This document shows, in pieces, positions 47,101 through 60,200 of a DNA stretch of 64,000 nt (position 1 is its first letter; each line of letters opens with the position of its first letter). Below the pieces are notes generated by a model. It did not search any database. It was not told where the DNA came from and was given only the letters and a program-made list of their open reading frames with translations. Source of the DNA: Channallabes apus (Eukaryota > Chordata > Actinopteri > Siluriformes > Clariidae); assembly GCA_030522415.1 (NCBI GenBank), contig CM060108.1, positions 40,632,756-40,696,755 of the forward strand, in the 5' to 3' direction. Both the position numbers and the translations under genes were made by a program.

Positions 47101-47943
47101 TGTACATGCTGTAGTTATGGACATTTATGTGGTGTATCTTAGTGAATGCTAACTGACTGTCTGTTGCCCACTAGGAAAGAGCAGTAAGGGAGATGAGACT
47201 GTGTACTCAGAACTAAAGCAGGACACAGATAAAGGTAAGATGAGCTAAAATTGTACACACAATCTCTCCAGTGAACACTATTGCTTAAACAAAGAGAGAG
47301 ATTTACCCTACAGTTACTAAATGTGGCAGTTTCTCTAATAGTGATGTACAGATGAAGTCACATCAATACACATCACTCAGAGAACCAGCAAGGATTAATG
47401 GAAATCAGAACTGGTAGATAAGCACCATGAATCCAAGGGATTTAGGAATTTATTTGGTAGTTTTTTAATAATCTCTTTTACTTTCATCAAATTTTTTCTA
47501 TTATTCAAACCAAATACTGTAGATATGGCTTGATGGTGTGGTTTAGGGTTTGAGTGATTGGCCACAGCTAAATTTCCACCACATCCAATTGGTAATAGTG
47601 TTTATTTGTTTTTATATGATCAAATAACATCAATATCTCCTCCTTGGTTTTCCCTACAATGAAGGTAGTTTAATTAAATAATACAAAAAGGCATTGTTGA
47701 TGCACTGATAAACAGTTTTGAGATCATCTAATATCTTTGAAAGTTTGTACCAAAGATTTACTGTATTGACAACTTTGACCGTTCTGTAGCATAATGTGAT
47801 TTTCTGTAAGCCATTTTAACAGACACTCTGAGAAGGTTTTGTTTCACCACCATGCCTATGATTCCATCACAACTGTGCTGATATTTATCACAACAGCACT
47901 CCCTGTCATTTGATATTGCTTAATTATCACATTCCTGCTGTTT

Positions 47944-47974
<31 letters not shown>

Positions 47975-50900
47975 GTCTCAAACACACACACGCGCGCGTG
48001 CACACACACACACACACACACACACACTACTTTGACTTGATACAGGTTTATTTTGAGTAACATTCATACTGAGATATGTGTATTTACCTTGAATTTGTCT
48101 CTTAAACACAACCTTTTATCTTTGAGATGCTTTAAATGTGTTCGATATTCACTGTGTATTTACACATTCTTATGGCAGTAAATACAAATCACAAAAAAAA
48201 CCTGGAAATGCTTTTTCACATTTTTAAATGTAACACAGAAATAAAATATTTCTTAAATAAAGATAGAGAAAAGTACAGAAACACTTGTTTATTTAAAATG
48301 AAAAAGAATACATTTATTGCATAATCAATGTGCGTCTCGAATGAGCAACCCAAAAGTGATGGTGCACAAGGAACATGCATGAGGGGGATATGAGAAAGAA
48401 ATGTGAAAATGGTCAAAATTGCAAATTCAATTAGTCTCTCATTGTCCCTGATTGTCTCTGGTGGGTAAGTCGACGGCGACAAGAAAAAACTCCTTGAAAT
48501 ATTATAAATCGAGTTGCATTTCAGTGAGTAAAATAAGTATTTGATCCCCTACAAACCAACAATAATTCTGCCTCCCACAGACTGGTGATGTGCTCATGTG
48601 TAACACAGATTAATTTAAGAAGCTGCTCCTAACAACTCATTATGTATATAAAAGCCACCTGTCCACAGAATCTCTTCTATTTCATTTGTAGCTTGTCGCC
48701 AGAAAAACATTTGTTTCCATTTCTCTAATTTAATCTACATTATTTAATTTAATGACATTGTTGTATAAAGAAATGAGAGGCGGCTCAAGATGTTTGTACA
48801 ACTGTAACGGGTTTGACCCTATGTGCACGGGCGACACAATGAAACACGGACACGAGGCGAGGTCTTACAGGAAAATGGGTAATTTATTTAGAAAAATGGG
48901 GGGAAGGAAATGGTTAAAGGCGGGAGGACGGAAAGAAAGGGAAGGGAAGGATGATGCACATGCAGGTCTGGTTGACAGTGCCCCGCTGGCATGCGGGCAC
49001 AGGCTGGTGAGTGGTGGTGGCGGCAGGCAGAGTGGCAACTTTGGAGCACGCAGAGGTAGCGCTCCTACACGCTCCCATGATGGCGACCTCTCCCACTGAA
49101 CGCGAGCCAAGACCGGCTCCTCACAAGTGAGCGAGGAGCAATAGTAATTTGGGCGCACGCCCATCACAGGTGCACGCTGTGAAAAAAACTGTGTAGTTAG
49201 GTTGTACAGCATTGGTGGTTAAGGGAATGAAGGTACTTACGATTCTGTAACCTTTTATAGATGCTGTTGCTGGACCGAGTGATGTGACTTATGCTGAAAT
49301 TGTACTAAAAAAACAAAAGAAACCAAAGAAAAAGCCAGGTAGGAAATCTTTTTTTCAATTTACTAACAGAATTGCAACATTTTTATATTTCATATTACCC
49401 ATTTGTGTATTTATCTTTAAATAACTGTAATTTATCTTAGTCAATGCTTAATCAGTAACTGTTGCCCACTAGGAAAGAGCAGTAAGGGAGATGAGACTGT
49501 GTACTCAGAACTGAAGCAGGACACAGATAAAGGTAAGATGAGCTAAAATCCTTTTTTTTTTTACTTAAACAAAACTAAAGAAACCAAAGAAAAATGAAGG
49601 TATTATTATTAATTATTATTATACAGACGTTAATAGAGGTAAATGTACTATAGTTCTGGACATTTAAGTGGTAAGCAGAATGGTGTGTGTTTCTTAGTGA
49701 ATGCTAATTCAGTGACTGTTACTCACTAGGAAAGAGAAATGAGGGAGATGATAATTTGTACTCAGAAGTGAAGAAGAACCCAAATAAAGGTAAGAAGAGC
49801 TAAAAGTGTACACACAATCTCTCTACACAACAGTATTGTTTTGACAAAAAGAAATATTTACACTTTATCTACCATATCCATTAATATGGCTGATGTTCTT
49901 ACAGAGGCTTACTTGTGATCATCAGAAACAGTAGTTTGTACTACTCATTATCATTTTGATTCATACACATTCGCATTTCATATAAACTTAAATAAATCTT
50001 TTGATTGTGTGAAGCTGCTTTGCGACAATGTCAATTGTTAAAAGCGCTATACAAATAAAATTGAATTGAATCAAATAGTTTGTACTGTATATTTAGAGTG
50101 TAATGTGATTTGTGCCAAAATGGACTGAACAACAATAAAAGAATCAACAAGAAATACATTGACAATGGTGGCACAGTGGTGTAGTAGGTAGCATTTACAT
50201 CTCCAGGGTTGCGGGGTCGATTACGGGCTCGGGTCTATGTGCATTGAGCTTACCCTTTGGTGGTTTTTCTCTGGTTACTCCACTATGTGTGTGTGCTTGT
50301 GCCCTGTGATTGATTGGTACCCTGTCCAGGGTGTATCCTTCCTGGGACCCTGAGTCCTCTAATCTACAGGCCTCCTGTGACCCTGTACTGGATAAGCCGT
50401 ATAGATAATCAGTCAGTAAATAAACTGAAAGTGAATTAAAAATTGCAAACCATAGAAACTGATATAAACTTAATATTAACTTGTACTGAGAATGTGTTGG
50501 AGATTTAAACATCTGGCCAATAAAAATGCAGTCCTGTAACACCCATCCTACAGCAGCTGGCCAATGAGGAAGGAGCTCTGTAACACGGGGGTGTCAGAAA
50601 TGCAAACGTACAAATCAGCAACATAACTGAAGTGTTGAGGAAGAAACGTGCGAAACTCAGCAGCAAAACATTTAACATTTTTGCATTTAATTTTAGATTT
50701 CTCTTTTTTTTTTTTTTGGAGGGGGGGGGTGGTCTTGCAATTACTTTTTATTGACTTTCAATTTAACTGATAGTTGATATTAAAATATCAATAGTTGAAA
50801 ATAAAAATAAGAAAATAAAGCTATAAATCTGTAATCTTTTATACAGTAGATGCTGTCCCTGGACCTGTACCGGATGCTCCTCCTGTACCAAGTGATGTGA

Positions 50901-53900
50901 CTTGTGTTAAACCTGAACTGATAAAGCTAAAGGATCCAAAGGAAAATCAAGGTGGGATTTTTTTTTTCAGGATTTTTTTCTGAACCCCTTAAACCATTTT
51001 TCATATGTTCTAATCTTAACACATAGTGTTCTGTAACTGATCAGAATCATTCAGTAACTAAAATGACAATGATAGAAGTTAATAGAGGTAAATGTAGTGT
51101 AGTTCTGGAAGTTTAAGTGGTAAACAGAATGGCGTGTGTTTCTTAGTGGATGTTAATTCAATAACTGTTACTCACTAGGAAAGAGCAGTGAGGGAGACGG
51201 CAATTTGTACTCAGAAGTGAAGAAGAACACAGATAAAGGTAAGATGCACTAAAAGTGAACACAATCTCTCTACACAACTATTGTTTTAACAAACAGAGAT
51301 ATTTACACTGTATTTACTACAGTCAGTAATATGTCTGATGTTCTTAAAGAGAGTTACAAATGTGTTGTTTTTACTGCATTATCCAGTGTATAATTGTGAT
51401 CAGCAGAAATAGCCGTGTGTACTGTGTGTATTCAGTATAGAATATTTGTTCCAAAAATGATTGAACAAAAATAAAAGAAGCAACAAAAAATACATTGACA
51501 ATGGTGGCGCAGTGGTGTAGTAGTTAGCACAGGCCTTGCACCTCCAGTGTTGTGGGTTCGATTCCCAGCTCAGGTCTGTGTGCGTGAAGCTTACGATTTG
51601 CTTGGTGCATTTTCTCTGGGGACTTTAGTTTCCTACCAAAGGCAAAAGGCGTGTGCTCTGCGCTGGACTGGCATCCTGTCCAGGGTTTACAGTATTCTTT
51701 CTGGTGCCCTGAGTCTCCTGGGCTCCAGCCCTCCTCTGACCCTGTACAGGATAAGCAGTATAGATAATTAGTGAGTGAGTAAATAAATTGAAAGTGAATA
51801 AATTGCAAACGAAAAAGCTGAAATTAAACTTGATATTAACTTGTAAGTTTAATTTCAAACAAAGCTTAATTTAGACATTTACTTTGTCCTGAATGTAGTA
51901 AAGATTTAAGCTGCTGGCCAATGAGGATGCAGTTCTGTAATTCCTATCATATAGCAACTGGCCAATGAGGAAGCAGCTCTGTAACACCCACCCACACGGT
52001 ATATTTGTGTCAGAAATGCAAAGGTACAAATCAGAAGGAAAACTGAATAATTGAGGAAGGAACGTGAAAAAAACTGAGAAGCAAAACATTTAACATTTTT
52101 GCATTTCATTTTACTTTTTTTTTGCAATTGCTTTTTATTCACCTTTAATTTAACATTAGTTGATATTCAAATATAAATAAAGTGAGAAATAAAGCTATAA
52201 ATCTGTAATCTTTCATAGATGTTGTCCCTGGACCAAGTGATGTGACTTGTGTTAAACCTGAACTGATAAAACTAACGGATCCAAAGGAAAATCCAGGTGG
52301 GATTCTTTTTATTTTCCATTTCATTATTATTTTTAATGACTATTTCTGGATTTCATTTAAAGAACCTTAACCATTTTTGCCCATTACTAATCTTAACACA
52401 TATAGTGTTCTGTAACTGATCAGAAACATTCAGTAACTAAAATGAAAATGATAGAAGTTAATAGAGGTAAATGTACTGTAGTTCTGGAAGTTTAAGTGAT
52501 AAACAAAATGGTGTGTGTTTCTTAGTGAATGTTAATTCAGTAACTGTTACTCACTAGGAAAGAGCAGTGAGGGAGATGGCAATTTGTACTCAGAAGTGAA
52601 GAAGAAAACAGATAAAGGTAAGATGCACCAAAATTGTACACGCAATCTCTCTACACAACTAGAGGTGCATGCCAAAAACTCAAGTCAGAAAAAAATGTCG
52701 CTCCGCCCCCTCCATCCTCGCGCAGGTTTCACACGCTTGAGCTGTTATCACGCATCTGCCCATCAAAGACAAAGCATGTCAGTGGTATGAAAGTATTTTA
52801 AAGATGAGGACACTGAAGTTGAAATATCCAACATTTCAGCATTGCCCAAACCGCAGCGGTGTTAGAACAAGCACAGCCACACAGCAACTAGAGACTTATC
52901 TAGCTGAACTACCCATTCCCAGAAGCAACAATCCCTTTGACTACTGGCGCTCGAACAAAGACCGCTTTCCATTGCTTGCAGGGGTTGCAAGCAGGTATTT
53001 ATCTGCCCCAAGCACCAGGAATAAACTAGAAGGAATGTACAAAAATAAAAGAATCAACAAAAATACATTGATAATGGTGGCACAGTGGTGTAGTAGTTAG
53101 CACTGTGGCCTTACACCTCCAGAGTTGTGGGTTTGATTCCCAGCTTGCGTCTACGTGCATACAGCATAGAATGTGGTGGAGATTTAAACAGCTGGCCAAT
53201 AAGAATGCAGTCCTGTAAGTCCCATCCGACAGCAGCTGGCCAATGAGGAAGCAGCTCTGTAACACACACCCATACGGTATAATTGTGTCAGAAATGCAAA
53301 AGTAAAAAAAAACTGAAACATTTAGGAAGAAACCTAGAAAACTCAGCTGTAAAGCATTATTATTAACATAATTTATTATATTTTGTTTATCTTTAATTTA
53401 ATATCAACTAAAATTCAAATGTGAATAATGAGAATTTATTCTGTCAAAGACTGAATTAATTGCCATTTCAAAGTGTGTGTTTATGCTTGTGCCCTCTGAT
53501 GGACTAGCATCCTGTCCAGGGTGTATTCTTCCTGGAGTCCTGAGTCCCCTGAGCTAAAACCCTCCTGTGATGCTTACAGGATAAGCAGTATAGATAATTA
53601 GAAATCTGGTCAGCTAGCCAATGAGAAAGCAGCTCTGTAACACCCACCCACATGGTATATTTATGTCAGAAATGCAAACGTAAAAATCAACAGCAAAACT
53701 GAACAATTGAGGAAGAAACATGGGGAAAAATTGTTTCACCCAGATGAGGATGGGTTCCCTGTTGAGTCTGGTTCCTCTCAAGGTTTCTTCCTATTACCAT
53801 CTCAGGGAGTTTTTCCTTGCCACTGTCGCCCTCGGCTTGCTCACCAGGGACTATCTGACCATTTTGATTCATACACATTCACATTCCATACAGACTTAGA

Positions 53901-56900
53901 TAATTCCTTTGATTGTGTAAAGCTGCATTGCGACAATGACAACTGTTAAAAGCGCTATACAAATAAAATTGAATTGAATTGAAAACTCAGGGCCAAAACA
54001 TTTATCATTTTTGCATTTAATTTATTTATTTATTTCTTTTTGGGAGGGGGGGGGATTCTTGCAATTACTTTTTATTTACCATCAGTTGATATTCAAATAT
54101 GAATATTGAAAAATTAAGAAAATAAAACTATACATCTGTAATATTTTATAGAGGCTGTCCCTGGACCTCCTCCTTTACCAAGTGATTTGACTTGTGTTAA
54201 ACCTGAACTGATAAAGCTAAAGGATCCAAAGAAAAATCAAGGTGGGATTTTTTTTGTTTCATTATTATTGTTTTTTATGTCTATTTCTAAATTTCGTTTA
54301 ACTCCATAAACATATTTTTTTTATTACTAATCTTAACACAGTAGTTTGTACTGTATAGTCAGTATAGAATGTGATTTGTGCCAAAAAGAACTGAACAAAA
54401 ATAAAAGAAGCAACAAAAAATACATTGGCAATGATGTCACAGTGGTGTAGTAGTTAGCGCTGTTGCTTTACACCTCCAGGGTTGAGGGTTCGATTCCTGG
54501 CTCGGGTCTGTGTGCGTGGAGCTTACACTTTGGTGGGGTTTTTTTTAACATGTGAACATCAGAAACAGTAGGCAGTCAGGTTTGTAGACCTTCTTGCTCG
54601 CACTCGCCTTTTCAGTGCCCACAAATTTTCTATGGGATTGAGATCAGGGCTTTGTGATGCCACTCCAATACCTTGACTTTGTTGTCCTTAAGCCACTTTG
54701 TAACTAATTTGGAGGTATGCTTGCGGTCATTGTGCATTTGCAAGAACCATTTGCACCAAAGCGTTAACTTCCTGGCTGATGTCTTCAGATGTTGCTTTAA
54801 TATATCCACATCGTTTTCTTTTCTCATAATGCCACCTATTTTGTGAAGTGCACCAGTCCTTTCTGCAGCAAAGCAGCCACACAACATTATACTACTGTAC
54901 CACCTCCACACTTCAAAGTTGTGTGAGACTTCAAAGCTTCGCCCTTTTACCCCCGCATATACTGTTTATCATTATGGCCGAACAGTTACATTTTTGTGTC
55001 GTCAGACCACAGGACATGTATCCAAGATTTTTGTCCCCATGTGCAGTTGCAAACTGTAGTCTGCCTTTTTTATGGTGTTTCTGAAGTAATGTCTCTCTCC
55101 TCCCAGAGTAACTTTTGAGATCATGGTGGTACAGGGCTAATTTTTACTGTGGATAATAACACCAGTTTCAGCCAGCATCTTCACAAGGTCTTTTGCTGTT
55201 GTCCTGGGGTTGATTTGCACATTTTGTCCTCTCTGGGACTCCGTCCCCTTCATGAGCGGTATGCTGTTTGTACATTCCCATGTTTTTTATACTTGCATAT
55301 TATTGTCTGAATGGATGAACGTGGACCTTCAGGCATCTGGAAATTGCTCCTAAGGAGTCACACTTGTGTAGGTCCACAATTCTTTTCCTGATGTCTTTGG
55401 TTGATTTCTCTTGATTTTTCTCCCTAATGTCAAAGAAAGGGGTCTGTGTTTGAGATGTCCCTTTACTGACTATGCATCCACAGGTGTGCCATCAATTAAT
55501 TCAAATGGAATCAATTAACCTATTAGAAGCTTCTTAAGCTCAGAATGGAATCATCTGGAGTTTTCTTTTTGTTTGAAGACTCAATAAACTTAGTGTATGT
55601 ATACTTCTGACTTGAAAGTGAAGCATGGCAATGAAAATAAAAAACATAATTAATGAAATTCATATAGCATAAAAAAATCCCCCAAAAAGTATTTTAATAT
55701 TTATTGATCTGAAACAGAAAAAGTTTACTCTGATTTAATGTTTGACTTAATGTTTTAATGTTTGAAAAAAGGTCTTTGTGTTTTTTCTGGTGTATGTAAA
55801 TATCTGGTTTCAACTGTATTTGTGTCAGAAATGTTTTCAAAATCAGTTGCAAAACTGAAACATTGAGGAAGAAACATGTAAAAATGTGTAAAAACATTTT
55901 GCATTTAATTTGCAATTATTTTTATTCACTTTTAACATCAGCTAAAATTCAAATATGAATAGTGAGAAAAATATATAAATATGTAATCTTTTCTAGGTGT
56001 TGCTCCTGGACCAAGTGATGCGACTTGTGTTAAACCTGAAGTGATGAAGAAACCAAAGAAAAATCAAGGTGGGAAAAAAAAAAAATTTAGGACAATTTCT
56101 GAATGTCATTTAACCCCTTAAACCATTTTCTTTCCCAATTACTTATTTTAATGCATAGTGTTTGGTAACTGATTTAAGTTAATAGAGTTAAATATACTGT
56201 AGTAATGGAAGTTAAGACATTTCTAGAAATTATGATTTTTAATTATGAATTTAGAAACTATGTTAAAGTTATGAGTAGTTATTTTGCTCTTCCAATACAT
56301 ATCCTTCCATGAATGGCAGGATTGACTTTAAGATGGTGACCGGCGACCTACATGTACAGTTAGTGAAATTAACAGTGGTGAATTTTTTAAAATACCTTTT
56401 AGAACTATGGAACCAAAATGTGAGGATGATAAACCTGTTATTAATCTCATGAATTTCTTTATATTTTCACTTTAGAATATCAGCTCCATTAATGCCTGGG
56501 TTCCAGGGTTAAGTTCCAAATAGCATAAAATGGAAAGATATTGAGCTATGTAGGATGTACAATCCCTTTCACACAAGACTTAGTGCTCTTGTTCAGGGGT
56601 TAGAGAGGGAGTTGGGATTCAGCCTTATGTTAGCTTGTGCTTATTAGTTTTGTAGCTCATGCTATGAACAAAAAACAGGTATGGTTTAGAGGAAGTTTGA
56701 AATGATTTTAAACCAATTATTAAGGAGACAAAGTGTTGTTTAAGATGTGTTTTCTTGCTAAAAGAGCTTACATGACTGATTTTGGTTTTGATTGTGGGTT
56801 TTGACAGGCAGCTGCCGTCTCTTCAGTACTGCAGACTGTACTGACCTACATTAACGCAGGCTGGTGACTGACAGTGTAGTTACTGTAATGATCGTTAGAA

Positions 56901-57193
56901 CACCTGTGATGCAAAATGATGCATATAGTTAAACATTCTAGTGCTGTTACTATCTATTATCATCACTCAGAATTCCACTCATCCAGTCAGATTATTCTGT
57001 CAGAACGAACTGTTGTATAATCTTTCATAGATGATTCATCATGTTGAATCTTTCATAGATGCTGCCCCTGGACCAAGAAATGTGCCTAAAACTGAACTGA
57101 AAAAACTAAATCCAGGTGATATAATACGGCCCAAATTTTATAATTTAAGTTTTTCAACCCTTTTATTTTTTGTTGCCATGTATTTGTGTTAAA

Positions 57194-57261
<68 letters not shown>

Positions 57262-60200
57262 TTTTTTTTTTTTCCTCTCCATAAAATACTACTGCAACAC
57301 GTTACCACTGGGCCCCACCCTGCTGGTGCCGAGCCCTGACCTGCCATGCTTCTTTGCACAGGTGGAAGGAAACTAAGATAATTTCCGAGTACACTTCACC
57401 CCAAAGTCTGGTGGAATTTGATCAATGAGAAGACCATAGTTACAGGCTATCTTCAAGAGTTGGGCATAGTTCTTTGTACTTGTCCACAGATCAAATCACA
57501 TATGGAAGCTTTTATAGATGTGTATTGATGTTTAGATGCGATGTCAGTGCCGTGTGTCTCCACCGAAATCTGTGCACGCATGTAGCATGTCAGTCTCATC
57601 TTTTGACCTACACAGCAATAGTTGATAAAGTAGGAAGGCATAAGAGAGCATTGCTCTTGACATTTTTTCTTCTCTTATGTTTAACAGTGGTTCACAAACC
57701 AAGTAGGTGCATACTGCCACCTGCTGTATCAGAGAGTGTAACTACCGAAATGTACCCGAGTACGGAGAACAAAAATAATGTGAAAACTGACCAGCAGGTG
57801 AGCGCTGAGGGGAAGCAATCATTTCTGGGCATGGTACAAATCAATCGTGCCTAATGTGAAAACACCCTAAAAACATTTACTTTGCTACCATACTTCAGTA
57901 CCGTTTTCACCTATTTGTACTTTATTTAAGTAGTTTTTATTAGTGGGTACTTTTCACTTGTACTTCACTACATCCTTTCACAAATGTGTAATTTTTATGT
58001 CATTACATTTCTGTATGGCATTGCATTAGATCATCACAGTTAGATGTGTAGCATTTAAAGCAGTAATATCACTATCTGATGTAATTGCATGATTTTCATT
58101 TTCTCCATGAAATGCTCAGTCATATACTGTAGCAGGTCTTTGAAATCAGAAATGGATATGGTTTCAGCCAGTAACTAAATAGCTACTTTACAGTCTGGAA
58201 GCAGAGAGAGATCGAGAGTTTTTTAAATACTTTTTTATGATGACCCAAGGCTTATTTTCATATATTTTAAGATTCATAACGCGTCACATGAAATATTTCA
58301 AGCGTTTATGTTTAAATTTCAATGATCACCACTTACAGCTCATGAAAATCAAAGAAATATTTACAATACCGAAATACTTAAAAATTGTGTTAATTCATGC
58401 ACCCAATACTTGGTTGAGGCTCCAGATTTCTGCATCAAGGCGATCAGACTATGGCACTGCTGAGGTGTTATTGAAGACTGGGATGTTTGATAGCAACCTT
58501 CAGCTCATCTGTACTATTTGGGGCAGGTGTTTCACATCTTCCTCTTCACAGTGACCCATAGATTGTCCCATAGAACCGTAGACTTGATTCTGAGCTTGGA
58601 CAATACGAGTGTACAGTATGCAGGGGCCTTCATACATTACACATTATATTGTGTCTTTTTGTTGGATTCTCTCTTAATCAAGGTTATTATCCCCTGAACA
58701 TTCTCGTGAATATAAATACTGATGCACTGTATTGTGTCTGATTAAACTCAATGCAGATATTGTAATTTTCTCTGTCCTCCTACTAACCTGAGGCATGCAG
58801 TGTATGGTTAGTGTTAGACAAAATGGCTGAAAATGCACGGTGGGAGCATTGTGTGAGTGAATGTGCCAACCTTAATGCCCTTATTTTAAAAATCTTAAGC
58901 CTTTTTGAAAAGTTGTCAGCTTTGCCACATATATGTTAGAAATGAAAATCATATGGTAAATTCGTCATTAGACTTTATTATATTAAAATATTTTATTTTA
59001 AATATTTTATTAAAATATTTTTGTAGTGCATTGTATTTTACCAAATAATATCTCTTTCAATTATATGTTTAATCATCATTATATTCCTTAAAATGTATGA
59101 ACATGTAATGAGGCGATAAAAACCGATAACAACGTCACAAATGTGTGGTACAAACTCGATAATGACTTGATAACAGCACATCATGTAAATCAATCGAATC
59201 ATTTTCGATAAGTTATAAATGTTTCAATACGTTATATATTTTATAATGGTATTAGTTTTTGTTTCAATAAATATTCTATTTTTAATATCAGCAGCGTAAT
59301 ATTTCCACAGCAGCAGCGACAGGTATCCGAGGTGCTTATGTTACCATACCGGAAAAGTTAAGTTGTTCAGTTTGTGGTAGATCTGATTTATTCAAACACA
59401 ATAATAAAGTTTTATATCCTCAGGAGGGTCATTACATTGTTTTAGCGATAATTTCACGGAAGCGAGTTCAGAACTAATCTAAAGCACTGTCACACTAAAA
59501 AAACATCCGAAAAGTTCAGAAGCTTCAAATAGAATGAACAAAATAATAAATTTTCTTAAAACGTTATAAAATTAAGTGGAGATTTAGTGACTCCCCTTAG
59601 AAACTCTGTAGTAGGTTTTCTCAGTTGAATATGAAAAAAATAAAATACCACTGATGATCAACGCGGGAATGAACGGCGCATTGTCCAAGTGCAAGTTGAT
59701 CTTGGAGCTAAACTATTTGCTTTGGGTGAAAGCGCCATCTAGCGATCATTGTGTGTCAGCAACAGCTTCCCATTCAAAACAATAGGCAGTCAAAATGACC
59801 GTGAACCGCGTTATAAGTAGGTCACACTGGCCCTGCACTTCTAGTGTTAAGCATCGATACCATGGCGTTACAGAGGCATTATTTCCTTCCTCTTAATGAC
59901 TTGAACAAACACGACAGAATTCACATTGAGCCCAAAGGAGGCTGTAAGAAGTCGTTACAGACCTCTACCGAGCTTCCCAGAGGTTGTATGAAATTTGCAT
60001 ACTAAGGATGACTCGTTTCCACACAAAAGAATGGAGATTAATCATTTAAGGTTAGTGACTACCTGCTAATCCAAACAGATTATCTGTTACCCTCATCACC
60101 TGTTTGCAAATCCAGCTCTGATTTATCCCTGTGTGAAAGTCATTTGATGTGAGTAGTTTAGCACACACATGTACAACTTTTGAGATACGGAACATTTTCA

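Noticed and set aside
48752..49212. 115-residue open frames on both strands at 48.75-49.2 kb
   Set aside because: They lie in the solo LTR related to 9820-10340; the matching LTR is non-coding.
57688..57797. Possible extra tail exon between A7 and B6 (good acceptor 'atgtttaacag', donor gtgagc, encoding a TTEMYPSTENKNN stretch)
   Set aside because: It would end in phase 0, unlike every other exon of the array, has no similarity to A or B exons, and the 'atactgccacctgctgta' start looks repeat-derived. Worth checking in RNA but not supported here.
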